Notes: generated by a model from the sequence alone, not told the origin. A stretch of DNA of 64,000 nucleotides from Marinobacter salinus (GCF_001854125.1 NZ_CP017715.1:3596001-3660000), one strand, 5' to 3'; shown: positions 17,619 to 29,142, counted from the first letter of the stretch. Program-made: numbers and translations.

Positions 17619-18314
17619 ATGGCCAAGGGAACCGGCGCCCCCCGTTGCTTTTTAATTGTTTTTTCTCTGATGTTCCCCTGGGTTGCGGGTTGTGCTTCAC
17701 ATACGGAGCCGACCAATCTAGAACATGGGGTTGCCACCGAAGCAGGAACACCTCTCATGGGTGCCGCCCAGTCGGGTGATCTGGACCGCGTCACTGCACT
17801 GGTAAGGGCTGGTGAGTCAGTCAATACGCTCACCGAGAAGGGGTCGCCGCTGATGGCCGCGGTTTTTGCCCGCCAGGACCGGATAGCCTGGTACCTGCTT
17901 TCAGAGGGCGCAGCTCCGGATCTGACAGCTTCCGGCGGCGAGACGCCGCTGATGGTGGCGTCTGCACAGGGAGGGCGCAGGTTGGTTCAGTTGCTGTTAT
18001 CGGCAGGTGCCAACGTTAATGCTTTCGACTCGAACGGTTACACGCCGGTGATGCGTGCGGCTGAACATGGCCACCTTTCGGTGATAAAAGTGCTGTTGAC
18101 GGCAGGCGCCAACGTAAATGTCAGCCAGGGCGGCGAGTCTCTGCTGATGAAGATTGTGGCGAGTGGCGACCTTTTGACCGCCGAGATGCTCCTGGCAGCA
18201 GGTGCAGACGTTAATTATCGTAGTAGAGAGGGCAATACCGCACTGGATATGGCCCGGGCCAATAACAATCGCGATCTGGAAATGCTACTGGTCCAGGCGG
18301 GAGCCGAGCTTTAA
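17619..18314 (+). CDS. Ankyrin-repeat lipoprotein
   Basis: The 231-residue protein has a hydrophobic leader and a VAGC lipobox with cysteine 25, so it should be a periplasm-facing lipoprotein. The remainder is about five ankyrin repeats with the usual TPLMxAAxxG and LLLxAGANVN features (for example TPLMVASAQGGRR and VLLTAGANVN). Ankyrin arrays mediate protein-protein contacts; the partner is unknown. It stands 70 bases after tmcA on the same strand and ends 4 bases before the convergent hydrolase gene. Confidence 0.88.
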   Translation: MAKGTGAPRCFLIVFSLMFPWVAGCASHTEPTNLEHGVATEAGTPLMGAAQSGDLDRVTALVRAGESVNTLTEKGSPLMAAVFARQDRIAWYLLSEGAAPDLTASGGETPLMVASAQGGRRLVQLLLSAGANVNAFDSNGYTPVMRAAEHGHLSVIKVLLTAGANVNVSQGGESLLMKIVASGDLLTAEMLLAAGADVNYRSREGNTALDMARANNNRDLEMLLVQAGAEL

Positions 18315-18318
18315 GAGG

Positions 18319-19422
18319 TCAGTTCAGCTGCATAGGGTCAGTTTCATCGTCCCATTCAGGCTGGAAATGGGCTTCCACGACCTCCATGGGTACAGCGCTG
18401 ACACTCTCAAATGACCAATGGGGGTGGCGATCCTTATCCACCGCCAAAGCCCGGATGCCTTCAGGAAGATCCGGTCGGCGTGTGCATTCCGTCGCCATGG
18501 CAAGCTCCATACGGAAAACGTCTTTGAGCGACATCTGCTGGGCTTTTTTCAGCTGGGTCCAGACCAGCCAGGCGGATACCGGGCAGCCATGCCTGAGATT
18601 GCTGATGCTTGCGCTCCACCACTCACTGTCGATCTCCGCAGACAGCAGCTGGTCTACGATTTGTGGTAACTCGTCACCCGCACACAGCCGGGCAATGTCT
18701 TGTTCGTGTCGTTCCAGGTTGCTGCGCTGAAGCGCGCGGTAATCGGGTGCGTGCATCTGTGCAAGCAGTCTGAACAGTCGGTTGTCATCGGCGGCTGGCT
18801 TTCCGGTCCAGCGCTGTTCCTGCAATTGGGTGAGCAGTGCCCCCTTGTCCTCGGGGAGCAATACCATGTCTGCCAGTCCAACCCGAATGGTGTCGGTAAT
18901 ATTCAGTCGGGCACCGGTGAGGCCCATGAACAAACCGATGCGCCCCGGTAATCGATTAAGAAACCAGCTGGCACCAACGTCGGGAAACAGTCCAATCGAT
19001 ATTTCCGGCATTGCGAGTGAGATATCCGGCGTAGCCAGCCGGTATCGACAAGCGGAAAACAGTCCGAGGCCACCCCCCATCACCACACCTTGGGCTATAC
19101 CCACGACAGGTTTCGGAAACCGGTGAAGGGTGTAATCGAGTCGATATTCACGGGCAAAGAATCGCCCGGGAACCTCAGAAGCATGAGGTCCCTTGATACC
19201 GCTGTATAGTTCCCGAATGTCCCCGCCGGCACAAAATGCCCGATCGCCCCTACCCTGAACAACCACCAGGCGTATCCGGTCATCATCAGCCCAGCGATCA
19301 AGCGCATTTTGGGCATCAACGATCATCTGCTCTGAAAGTGCATTCAGGGTGGCTGGGGAATTCAGTGTCAGCAGGCCGATGTGGCCTTCCTGGCACATCA
19401 GCTCCTGGGCCTCTATGGACAT
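18319..19422 (-). CDS. Enoyl-CoA hydratase/isomerase family protein, 3-hydroxyisobutyryl-CoA hydrolase type
   Basis: The 367-residue length and the motifs fit the HIBCH-like branch rather than short enoyl-CoA hydratases: FCAGGDIRELY near residue 65, GVVMGGGLGL near 112 and PEISIGLFPDVGASWFL near 140. HIBCH hydrolyses 3-hydroxyisobutyryl-CoA in valine degradation. No other valine-pathway genes are adjacent, so the exact acyl-CoA substrate is inferred from family only. It is divergent from the cytochrome c gene. Confidence 0.85.
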   Translation of the reverse strand: MSIEAQELMCQEGHIGLLTLNSPATLNALSEQMIVDAQNALDRWADDDRIRLVVVQGRGDRAFCAGGDIRELYSGIKGPHASEVPGRFFAREYRLDYTLHRFPKPVVGIAQGVVMGGGLGLFSACRYRLATPDISLAMPEISIGLFPDVGASWFLNRLPGRIGLFMGLTGARLNITDTIRVGLADMVLLPEDKGALLTQLQEQRWTGKPAADDNRLFRLLAQMHAPDYRALQRSNLERHEQDIARLCAGDELPQIVDQLLSAEIDSEWWSASISNLRHGCPVSAWLVWTQLKKAQQMSLKDVFRMELAMATECTRRPDLPEGIRALAVDKDRHPHWSFESVSAVPMEVVEAHFQPEWDDETDPMQLN

Positions 19423-19539
19423 AGAGAGAGTCTCCGGTATTGGTAAGCTAATCTGAGCCAGCGGCTTTGACGTACTTTCTCACAATACTCCCGCAGTTAA
19501 AGAGGACGAACGTCGAACGGGTGATATTGTTTTATCACA

Positions 19540-19568
19540 TTTGTGCTCGGCCGCGGCTGTGATATAAG
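19540..19568 (+). promoter_or_regulatory. Possible promoter of the cytochrome c gene
   Basis: TTTGTG (19540-19545) and TATAAG (19563-19568) are spaced by 17 bases, about 70 bases upstream of the cytochrome c start, within the 218-base divergent gap. The -35 element is poor. Nothing else recognisable is seen in the gap. Confidence 0.35.
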
Positions 19569-19640
19569 TGCAATTCGGCTTACTGTCCGGCTCAAATGCC
19601 GGAAGCAAACGTTAACAACGATGACGAGAGGATAATGATA

Positions 19641-19973
19641 ATGAATTTTAAACACTACGCCGTTGCAACGATTTTTGCGCTTGGTGCGAGTATTTCCACG
19701 ATTGCATCGGCTGCCGATGCTGAAGCCGGCAAAGCCAAAGCGGCTGTATGTGCAGCGTGTCATGGCCAGAACGGCGTGGCCCAGATTCCGACCTACCCGA
19801 ATCTGGCGGGCCAGAATGAGCAATACCTGAAACTGGCCATTACGGCATACAAGAACAAGCAGCGGTCCGGCGGTCAGGCCGCGATCATGCAGGGCCAGGC
19901 GGCCGCACTGAGTGAGACCGACATTGCCAACCTGGCAGCGTATTACGCCAGCCTCCCGGCTGGCGGCAAGTAA
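19641..19973 (+). CDS. Small single-haem cytochrome c (class I)
   Basis: This is a 110-residue secreted cytochrome. It has a signal peptide ending ASA|AD at about 24, a single CAACH haem-attachment site (C37, C40, H41) and a downstream methionine in IMQGQ as likely sixth ligand. It resembles half of a cytochrome c4 or a c5/c553-type electron carrier acting in the periplasm. GAGAGG lies nine bases before the ATG at 19641; the ATG two codons earlier is also possible. It is a single gene, convergent with ppnN. Confidence 0.88.
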   Translation: MNFKHYAVATIFALGASISTIASAADAEAGKAKAAVCAACHGQNGVAQIPTYPNLAGQNEQYLKLAITAYKNKQRSGGQAAIMQGQAAALSETDIANLAAYYASLPAGGK

Positions 19974-19990
19974 GCGGAGACTGCCGGCGG

Positions 19991-20017
19991 TGAGTTAAGC
20001 GCACACCGCTTAGCTCA
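19991..20017. terminator. Hairpin between convergent cytochrome c and ppnN
   Basis: TGAGTTAAGCG and CGCTTAGCTCA form a stem with one mismatch and a 5-base loop, overlapping the ppnN stop codon. There is no clear U-run on either side, so intrinsic termination is only possible. Confidence 0.4.
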
Positions 20018-21383
20018 CAATGCGGTAGCTGGGGCGGTAAGCCGAAGAACCTGGAAGTTTCATTCGGTTCTGGGTGACAAACTGCTCCAGCATTGCTTCC
20101 AGTGGCTTGATTAATGTTGGGTCGCCGGAAATTTCGAACGGACCTTTTTCCTGCACCTGCCGGATACCATTTTCTTTCACGTTACCTGCCACAATCCCGC
20201 TGAACGCCTTGCGCAGATTGGCTGCTATCAAGTGCACCGGCTGATCGCGATGCAGCTCAAGGGCACGCATGTTGTCGTGGTTCGGCTCAAAGGGCATCTG
20301 AAAGATAGGATCAATCTTAAGCATCCAGTTGAAGTAGTACGCATCCTGCATAGCTCTGCGGAAGGTTTCCACTTCATGCATGCCGGCCTTCATGGTTTGT
20401 GCCACACGTGCCGGGTCGTCAATGATGATCTCGTATTTGTTGGCGGCCGCATCGCCTAACGCGTTACGGATGAACTTGTCGATCATCTCGAAGTATTCCG
20501 CATTTTCCCGCTCGCCGGTAAAGACCACCGGGAAAGGTAAATCTGAGTTGTCCGGGTGTAACAGGATACCGAGCAGATACAGGATTTCCTCGGCAGTACC
20601 GACCCCGCCAGGGAAGACAATGACACCGTGACCACAGCGGATAAACGCTTCCAGGCGCTTTTCGATATCGGGCATGATCACCAGTTCATTGACGATCGGG
20701 TTTGGAGCTTCGGCACCGATGATGCCTGGCTCGGTAATACCGATATAGCGGCCATTCCTGACCCGCTGCTTGGCATGGCCAATAGTTGCCCCCTTCATAG
20801 GACCCTTCATGGCGCCGGGGCCGCAGCCGGTAATAATGCTCAATGCCCGAAGCCCGAGTTGGTGTCCGACTTCCTTGCTGTACTGGTATTCGTTCTGACT
20901 GATAGAGTGCCCGCCCCAGCAAACAACCATGTCTGGCTGCCGGCCGGCTTCCAGCACCCCGGCATTGCGCAGGATGTGGAATACCAGGTTGGTCAGGTCT
21001 TCCGGGTTGTCGCGACGAAAACCGGCAACGGTCTGGGGAATGGAGTAGGAATAGATGATGTCCCGCAACACTGAAAAAAGATGCTCGCGAATGGCACGAA
21101 GCATCTCGCCATCGACAAAAGCATGGGCTGGTGCATTGACCAGTTCCAGCTTCAGTCCTCGCGGCTGGGGAACCAGACGCACATCAAAGTCTGCGTGCGA
21201 CTCCATGAGCGCTTTACAGTCGTCGGTTTCGACCCCGGTATTAAGAACGGCGAGCGCGCATTGGCGAAACAGCCGGTAGAGACCGCCTTCACTTCTGTCC
21301 TTGAGGCGATTCACTTCATGGTTGGATAGGATTTCCAGGCTGCCCTCGGGTGATACGAGGGCATTGATGGTCTGTTCTTGCAT
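20010..21383 (-). CDS. ppnN: Pyrimidine/purine nucleotide 5'-monophosphate nucleosidase (LOG family)
   Basis: The 457-residue protein corresponds to PpnN/YgdH, which cleaves nucleoside 5'-monophosphates to ribose 5-phosphate and the free base and is stimulated by (p)ppGpp in E. coli. The LOG-type fold carries the catalytic motif PGGVGTAEEI near 260 and GCGPGAMKGPMKGA near 192, with the N- and C-terminal extensions typical of the long PpnN form. It is divergent from thiI. Confidence 0.93.
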   Translation of the reverse strand: MQEQTINALVSPEGSLEILSNHEVNRLKDRSEGGLYRLFRQCALAVLNTGVETDDCKALMESHADFDVRLVPQPRGLKLELVNAPAHAFVDGEMLRAIREHLFSVLRDIIYSYSIPQTVAGFRRDNPEDLTNLVFHILRNAGVLEAGRQPDMVVCWGGHSISQNEYQYSKEVGHQLGLRALSIITGCGPGAMKGPMKGATIGHAKQRVRNGRYIGITEPGIIGAEAPNPIVNELVIMPDIEKRLEAFIRCGHGVIVFPGGVGTAEEILYLLGILLHPDNSDLPFPVVFTGERENAEYFEMIDKFIRNALGDAAANKYEIIIDDPARVAQTMKAGMHEVETFRRAMQDAYYFNWMLKIDPIFQMPFEPNHDNMRALELHRDQPVHLIAANLRKAFSGIVAGNVKENGIRQVQEKGPFEISGDPTLIKPLEAMLEQFVTQNRMKLPGSSAYRPSYRIVS

Positions 21384-21526
21384 GAACGGTAGAGCTCCTG
21401 ACTGTATCCGGGCCGCAGAAGGTTCAGATTGGCATCTTGCGGTAACGCCGGATTTTGAGGCAATGGTCCAAAAAGGTACACTAAGCGCTTTCCTGTAATT
21501 TCGCCACCCGACATAAATCTCAATCT

Positions 21527-22981
21527 ATGAAAATTCTGATTCGTCCCGCTCCTGAAGTCGCTATCAAGAGCAAGCCCGTTCGCCGTCAGCAGATGCGCCA
21601 TTTACGGCAGAACATTCGTAAACTTCTGGCGCGCCTGGATCATGACATCGTTGTTGATGGCAGTTGGGATCGTGTGGAGGTGGAGTACCCGGATGACCGT
21701 GGCCTTTCCGGTTCTGTTATTGAGGCACTGATGCGCATTCCGGGCATTTCCACCATTCAGGAAATCGGTGTATTTCCGTTTGTCAGTGTCGATGATATTG
21801 CCGAAAAAGCCGTGGAAGCTTTCGCCCACCGACTGAATGGAAAAACCTTTGCTGTTCGCGTCCGGCGCCACGGTGATCACAACTTCCGGTCCAACGATCT
21901 GGCGCGCGAGGCTGGCGCGGCTCTGATGCAGGCATCAGAAGCCACCGGTGTTGATCTCAAGTCGCCACAGGTGGAAGTGCGGATCGAAGTGCGGGACCAG
22001 TATTTCCACATCGCCCACCGCAGGCATCGGGGCCTTGGTGGCTATCCGCTGGGCAGTGTAGAGAATGTAATGACACTTGTTTCCGGGGGGTATGATTCCA
22101 CTGTTGCTGCCTACCTGATGATGCGCAGGGGGCTGCGGAGCCATTTCCTGTTTTTCAACCTCGGCGGCGCTGCCCACGAAGTTGGCGTACGACAGGTTGT
22201 CCACTACCTTTGGGACCGTTACGGCGCCTCCCACGGCGCCAAGTTTATCTCTGTGCCCTTTGATGGTGTGGTTACCGAAATCATGCGTTCAGTGAATCAC
22301 CGTCACTGGGGGGTGGTATTGAAGCGCCAGATGCTCAAGGCTGCCGCCGAAATCGCCAAAACCAACAATGTTGCAGGCCTGGTTACCGGTGACGCTGTCG
22401 CCCAGGTGTCAAGCCAGACCCTGACCAACCTTAATGTGGTGGACCGGGCCAGTGACGAGGTGGTTTTACGTCCGCTGATCTCCATGGACAAGGAAGCCAT
22501 CATCAATATCGCCCGTGAGATTGGCACCGAGCCTTACGCCCGGACCATGCCGGAGTATTGCGGCGTTATTTCACAGAAACCGGCAACCCGGGCCAGACTC
22601 CACAGGGTCGAAGAGGATGAGGGCGCGATGGATCCGCTTGCGTTGGCCAATGCCTTGGAATCCCGTGAAGAAACGCCGGTAAACCGCCTTCTGGAAACCA
22701 TCAAGACGCCGGAAGAGGTCGAGTTGGTGCAAACGCCGGGTGTTGATGACGTCATTATCGATGTGCGCCACCCGTCTGAGGGTGAGCAGTCACCTCTGAC
22801 GCTCACCAGTAACGACGTGATTGAGATTCCTTTCTATGAGTTGCGCCAGCAGGTTCCGCTACTGCCCGACAATCGCCAGTATCTGCTCTACTGCGACCGT
22901 GGCACGATGAGCCGTATGCACGCCGGACATCTCAGGGCGGAAGGGCACGAGAACATCAAGGTTTACGTGCCTCCCTCCTGA
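21527..22981 (+). CDS. thiI: tRNA 4-thiouridine synthase / sulfurtransferase ThiI with rhodanese domain
   Basis: The 484-residue enzyme makes 4-thiouridine at tRNA position 8 and supplies sulfur for thiamine synthesis. Order of domains: N-terminal ferredoxin-like and THUMP (about 60-165), a PP-loop ATPase with SGGYDS (about 185-190), and a C-terminal rhodanese domain (about 395-484) with catalytic cysteine 456 in YCDRGTMS, the same number as in E. coli ThiI. The rhodanese domain is present, so thiamine thiazole function is plausible. The Shine-Dalgarno is weak. The gene ends 4 bases from the convergent amidohydrolase. Confidence 0.95.
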   Translation: MKILIRPAPEVAIKSKPVRRQQMRHLRQNIRKLLARLDHDIVVDGSWDRVEVEYPDDRGLSGSVIEALMRIPGISTIQEIGVFPFVSVDDIAEKAVEAFAHRLNGKTFAVRVRRHGDHNFRSNDLAREAGAALMQASEATGVDLKSPQVEVRIEVRDQYFHIAHRRHRGLGGYPLGSVENVMTLVSGGYDSTVAAYLMMRRGLRSHFLFFNLGGAAHEVGVRQVVHYLWDRYGASHGAKFISVPFDGVVTEIMRSVNHRHWGVVLKRQMLKAAAEIAKTNNVAGLVTGDAVAQVSSQTLTNLNVVDRASDEVVLRPLISMDKEAIINIAREIGTEPYARTMPEYCGVISQKPATRARLHRVEEDEGAMDPLALANALESREETPVNRLLETIKTPEEVELVQTPGVDDVIIDVRHPSEGEQSPLTLTSNDVIEIPFYELRQQVPLLPDNRQYLLYCDRGTMSRMHAGHLRAEGHENIKVYVPPS

Positions 22982-22985
22982 CTAC

Positions 22986-23999
22986 TTATCCGGCCAGTCC
23001 CTTGAAAAACTGCTGGACGTTCTCACTGAGGGTGTCCAGGTCGTAGCCACCTTCCTGTACCACAAGCGTTGGCAAGCCAAGTTGGCGTATGTGTGTGCTT
23101 AACCGGCAGAAACCTTCGGAAGATACTGACACTTTTGCTTGAGGGTCGTTTTTGTAGATATCGAAACCCAGGGGAAGGATCAGGGCATCCGGCTGGTACA
23201 GCTTGATTGCGGCCAGAGCCTCGTCCAGCTTGTCAAAAAAATCATCTTCGGACGAACCGTGGGGCATCGGCAGGTTGATGTTGTAACCAAAACCGTCGCC
23301 TTCACCCCGTTCGTTTTCATAGCCGGTCACGACCGGGTAAAAGTTCGTGGGATCACCGTGAATCGATATGTAGAGCACGTCGCTGCGGTCGTAGAAAATC
23401 TCCTGAATGCCCTGGCCGTGATGCATGTCGGTATCGAGTATCGCAACGCGCGGGAAACGACTCTTCATGTGTTCGGCGGCAATGGCGGCGTTGTTCAGAT
23501 AACAGAATCCTCCGGCAGCGTCTTTCCTGGCATGATGACCCGGAGGACGGCAAACGGCATAGGAGGTGCGGTCGCCGGCCATCAGTGCATCGGCAGCGCC
23601 CAGGGCGGACTGGGCCGACCAGTAAGCCGCATGCCAGGTATTTTCGCCAATCGGGCAACTGCCGTCAGCCTGATAACGGGCGGCCTCAGCCAGAATGCCC
23701 GTCAGGTGATTGGGGGACCGGACGAAGATATTCGAGATAACCTCTTCGCCCCAGTCGTCCATTTTCATCCAGCGCCGATGGGCCGATTCCAGGAATCGGA
23801 GATAGCCCAGATCATGTACCTTTGAGATCGGTGCTGCGCCCTGATCTGATGGCTGCAGAACAGATACCCCCATTTCCTTCAAACCTTCCAGCATCTGGCC
23901 GGTGCGGTCAGGTACCTCCTGGGGCTGGCGCATCTGCCCTCGGGTGAAGTAGGTCTTGGGAATATGCTGATCCTGAGCGGGATGGAAAAACGCTTTCAT
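22986..23999 (-). CDS. Histone deacetylase-like amidohydrolase (acetylpolyamine amidohydrolase family)
   Basis: The 337-residue arginase/deacetylase-fold enzyme has the zinc and active-site segments RPPGHHARKD, FCYLNNAAIAAEHM and ILDTDMHHGQG, all intact. Bacterial members deacetylate acetylpolyamines or other small acetylated amines in the cytoplasm. It is divergent from a succinate-semialdehyde dehydrogenase gene, which would fit polyamine catabolism through GABA. That link is inference from position only. Confidence 0.9.
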   Translation of the reverse strand: MKAFFHPAQDQHIPKTYFTRGQMRQPQEVPDRTGQMLEGLKEMGVSVLQPSDQGAAPISKVHDLGYLRFLESAHRRWMKMDDWGEEVISNIFVRSPNHLTGILAEAARYQADGSCPIGENTWHAAYWSAQSALGAADALMAGDRTSYAVCRPPGHHARKDAAGGFCYLNNAAIAAEHMKSRFPRVAILDTDMHHGQGIQEIFYDRSDVLYISIHGDPTNFYPVVTGYENERGEGDGFGYNINLPMPHGSSEDDFFDKLDEALAAIKLYQPDALILPLGFDIYKNDPQAKVSVSSEGFCRLSTHIRQLGLPTLVVQEGGYDLDTLSENVQQFFKGLAG

Positions 24000-24171
24000 T
24001 ATCCGACCTCGTTGATTATTGATGCTCCGAGTATAGGCACAGTCGGAGGGTGATCAAAAGCCTGGCCATTGACTTTACAGCCAGTGATTCAGCATCCACT
24101 ATGGAAGACATATTCAACGGACGCAACACTGTCCCGCTAGGGATAACGCAACCTACAGGAGAGGAGTCGAG

Positions 24172-25623
24172 ATGATCGAGTCACCACTGCTGGAAAAGCT
24201 GACTGGCTACATCGGCGGTCGCTGGACTGATAATGCACGGGGCAACACCTTTGATGTCTACAACCCGGCTACGGGTGAGGTGATTGCGCAGGCGGCCTCC
24301 ATGTCTGAGGATGAAGTACAGGCTGCCGTGGCTGCAGGTAAGTCGGCGCTCCGACTAACGAATCCCTATTCGATCGAGACCCGCAGGAAATGGCTGGAGG
24401 ATATCCGGGACGCGCTCAGGGCCAATAAGGAAGAAGTGGGGCGCATCCTGTGTATGGAACACGGTAAGCCGCTGCAGGAAGCCCAGGGCGAGGTCGATTA
24501 CGCGGCCGGATTCTTCGACTATTGCTCCAAGCACATTCAGGCTTTGGATGCCCATACTATCCCGGAAAAGCCCAAGGATTGTACCTGGACCGTTCACTAC
24601 CGCCCGGTCGGTGTCACCGGTCTGATCACACCGTGGAATTTCCCGATTGGCATGATTGCCAAGAAGCTGTCGGCGGCGCTTGCCGCCGGATGCCCATCGG
24701 TGATCAAACCTGCCAGTGAGACTCCGCTCACTATGGTTGCCCTGTTCAGCCTGATGGACAAGCACACGGACATGCCGGATGGCATGGTAAACCTGGTCAT
24801 GGGTAAGGCCAGCGTCATCGGAAAGGTTCTTTGCGAGAGCCCGGATGTGCCCATGCTGAGTTTCACCGGCTCAACCGAAGTGGGCCGCAAGCTGATCGTT
24901 GATACGGCCGAGCAGGTCAAAAAGCTGGCTCTGGAGCTGGGTGGCAATGCGCCATTCATTGTCTTCGATGACGCCGACCTGGACGCGGCCGCTGACAATC
25001 TGATCGCCAACAAATTCCGCGGTGGCGGGCAGACCTGTGTCTGTGCCAACCGGATTTTCGTGCATGAAAAAGTGGCCGATGCCTTTGGCGAGAAGCTCGC
25101 TGAACGGGTGAACAAGATGACCGTCGGTGACGGCATTAACGCTGATGTGGATATAGGGCCGCTGATCAACAAGGCGGGCTTCGATAAGGTGAAGCGACAC
25201 CTTGAAGACGCGCTGGAGCAAGGTGCGGGTCTGGTAGCGGGTAAAAAACCCGAGGAACTTGGCGATGGCCTGTTCTTCCCGCCGACCGTGATCACCGGTG
25301 TTAACCGTGACATGTGCTGCTACCGTGAGGAGACTTTTGGACCGCTGGTGCCCATGGCGCTGTTCCGGACCGAGGAAGAAGTCATTGAAGCCGGGAATGA
25401 CACTGAATTCGGACTTGCATCCTATGTATTCACCGCGGATGCCGAGCGCGCCCAGCGCGTTGCGGCGGGCCTGCGCTTCGGCCATTGTGGCTGGAACACC
25501 GGAACTGGCCCCACGCCTGAAGCTCCGTTCGGTGGCATGAAGGCCTCCGGCATTGGCCGTGAGGGTGGTCTGGAAGGTCTGTTCGAGTTCGTAGAAGCGC
25601 AAACAGTGCCCAGAGGCTTTTAA
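24172..25623 (+). CDS. gabD: Succinate-semialdehyde dehydrogenase family aldehyde dehydrogenase
   Basis: This is a 483-residue NAD(P)-dependent aldehyde dehydrogenase of GabD type. The general base E255 in ELGGNAPF and catalytic C289 in GGQTCVCANR have the family's spacing of 34. FTGSTEVGRKL supplies the coenzyme-binding glycine motif. It should oxidise succinate semialdehyde to succinate at the end of GABA degradation. AGGAG stands before the ATG. No gabT is next to it. The palindromic repeat copy C follows 32 bases downstream. Confidence 0.93.
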   Translation: MIESPLLEKLTGYIGGRWTDNARGNTFDVYNPATGEVIAQAASMSEDEVQAAVAAGKSALRLTNPYSIETRRKWLEDIRDALRANKEEVGRILCMEHGKPLQEAQGEVDYAAGFFDYCSKHIQALDAHTIPEKPKDCTWTVHYRPVGVTGLITPWNFPIGMIAKKLSAALAAGCPSVIKPASETPLTMVALFSLMDKHTDMPDGMVNLVMGKASVIGKVLCESPDVPMLSFTGSTEVGRKLIVDTAEQVKKLALELGGNAPFIVFDDADLDAAADNLIANKFRGGGQTCVCANRIFVHEKVADAFGEKLAERVNKMTVGDGINADVDIGPLINKAGFDKVKRHLEDALEQGAGLVAGKKPEELGDGLFFPPTVITGVNRDMCCYREETFGPLVPMALFRTEEEVIEAGNDTEFGLASYVFTADAERAQRVAAGLRFGHCGWNTGTGPTPEAPFGGMKASGIGREGGLEGLFEFVEAQTVPRGF

Positions 25624-25655
25624 CAGAACAGCTTTCTCTCAAACACGGAAAGCGC

Positions 25656-25753
25656 GAGGGCGGGGCCCTTTTCAGGACTGTGTGGCCAGGGATGGCCACA
25701 CCCAAGCGCACATGGATGTGCTCGTAGCGTGTCCTGGAAAGGGTCCCGCCCTC
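25656..25753 (-). repeat. Palindromic intergenic repeat, copy C (reverse orientation)
   Basis: The 23-base arms (25656-25678 and 25731-25753) are complementary except for two positions. Read on the minus strand the element aligns with copies A and B: CTTTCCAGGAC, ACGCT, CATGTGCGCTTGGG, then GCCATCCCTGGC and ACAGTCCTG. The inner arm has GG where A and B have AA, and the outer arms are GC-rich. It fills much of the 237 bases between gabD and uvrD. Confidence 0.8.
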
Positions 25754-25860
25754 GTGCGACTCGCCATCAGCAAGAGGGCTAACCCAAGCCCGCGGAAATC
25801 CGTTTTTTCTCCTGTTATACTTCCACTCCTGTTTATTTAACCAGTAGCGAACGTTTCCCT

Positions 25861-28026
<2,166 letters not shown>

Positions 28027-28041
28027 TTTCGGGGGGCGCAC

Positions 28042-28230
28042 AGGGTTGGGTAGGCCTTTCCAAAACACGCTCCTAGCGGCACCCCTCCGGGGTCCGGACT
28101 GCAATCACAGATTGCAGTCGTTCGGCTGTCGCATGAAGCTTCGCTTCATAAGCGCTCGGCCTCACCCATGTGACGCTTGGGCTCCGCCATCCATGGCTCC
28201 GCACAGTTTTGGAAAGGCCTACCCAACCCT
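28042..28230 (+). repeat. Palindromic intergenic repeat, copy B (long form)
   Basis: The 189-base element has perfect 25-base terminal arms (28042-28066 and 28206-28230). The inner arm CTTTCCAAAAC and the segment CTCCGCCATCCATGGCTCCG match copy A. The outer arms differ from copy A but pair perfectly with each other. An extra roughly 85-base insert with its own hairpins (around 28075-28160) lengthens the core. It occupies almost the whole gap between convergent uvrD and uppP. Confidence 0.9.
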
Positions 28231-28257
28231 GCGCTTCAGACAGAGTGCTTGCCGCCT

Positions 28258-29055
28258 TTACATCAGAACTGCGTAAATAACCCCTGCCAAAACAATCCTG
28301 TAAATAACATACGGCCACATGCCCACCTTGTTGAGCCACTTCAGGAAGAAGTGGATAGCGGTGATGGCCATCAGGAAAGATGTTACGCCGCCGATCAAGA
28401 AACCACTCCAGTCCACGACAACATCCGACGTTGCGACTTCCAGGAGTTTCACACCCCCCGCCAGCACGATGATGGGAATCGCCAGCAGGAAAGAGAACCT
28501 GGACGCGGTTTCCCGGGTCATGCCGAGGAACAGGCCGGCGGTGATGGTAACGCCCGAGCGGGAGGTGCCGGGAACCAGGGCCATGGCCTGGGCAATGCCG
28601 ACCAGTGCAGCGTCTTTCCAGTTGAGTTTGTCGAGCGTGCGCTGGCGTTTGGGTAGCCAGTCGGCGAGGCCGAGCAGCAGACCGAAGAACAGAGTGGTGA
28701 AGAAGATAACTTCCACCGCCCTCAGTTCATTGTCGATCATATCCAGCAGGGCCAGACCTGCCAAACCCGCCGGGATGGTGCCAATAACCAGGTACCAGGC
28801 CAGGGCGCCCTGGCCAACAATTTTCCGGCGACTGACTGAAATCAGGCCGTCTCTCGCAATGCCGAAAACATCCTGTCGAAAATAAAGCACCACCGCCAAC
28901 AGCGTGCCAAAGTGCACTGACAGGTCGAAACCTACGCCCTGATCATTCCAGCCGAAGAACACCGGCGTGAGGATAAGGTGGGCGGAGCTGGAAATTGGCA
29001 GGAATTCGGTCAGTCCCTGGAGAAGGCCAAGGAAAAGAGCCTGGAAAACGTCCAT
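28258..29055 (-). CDS. uppP: Undecaprenyl-diphosphatase UppP (BacA)
   Basis: The 265-residue polytopic inner-membrane phosphatase recycles undecaprenyl diphosphate for cell-wall synthesis and can confer bacitracin tolerance. The catalytic segment TEFLPISSSAHL is at about 16-27 (E17) and PGTSRSGVTI near 170. Length and membrane pattern are normal. It follows the arsenic genes on the minus strand, with 129 bases and a large hairpin between them, so it is probably transcribed separately. Confidence 0.95.
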   Translation of the reverse strand: MDVFQALFLGLLQGLTEFLPISSSAHLILTPVFFGWNDQGVGFDLSVHFGTLLAVVLYFRQDVFGIARDGLISVSRRKIVGQGALAWYLVIGTIPAGLAGLALLDMIDNELRAVEVIFFTTLFFGLLLGLADWLPKRQRTLDKLNWKDAALVGIAQAMALVPGTSRSGVTITAGLFLGMTRETASRFSFLLAIPIIVLAGGVKLLEVATSDVVVDWSGFLIGGVTSFLMAITAIHFFLKWLNKVGMWPYVIYRIVLAGVIYAVLM

Positions 29056-29142
29056 TACGAGGATTCCGTTAGAGTCAGTGCGTCAGAATTGTGGCCGCGA
29101 TATTAGCAGGGTGGGGGTGGGCTGAACAGATGATGCCCTTGA

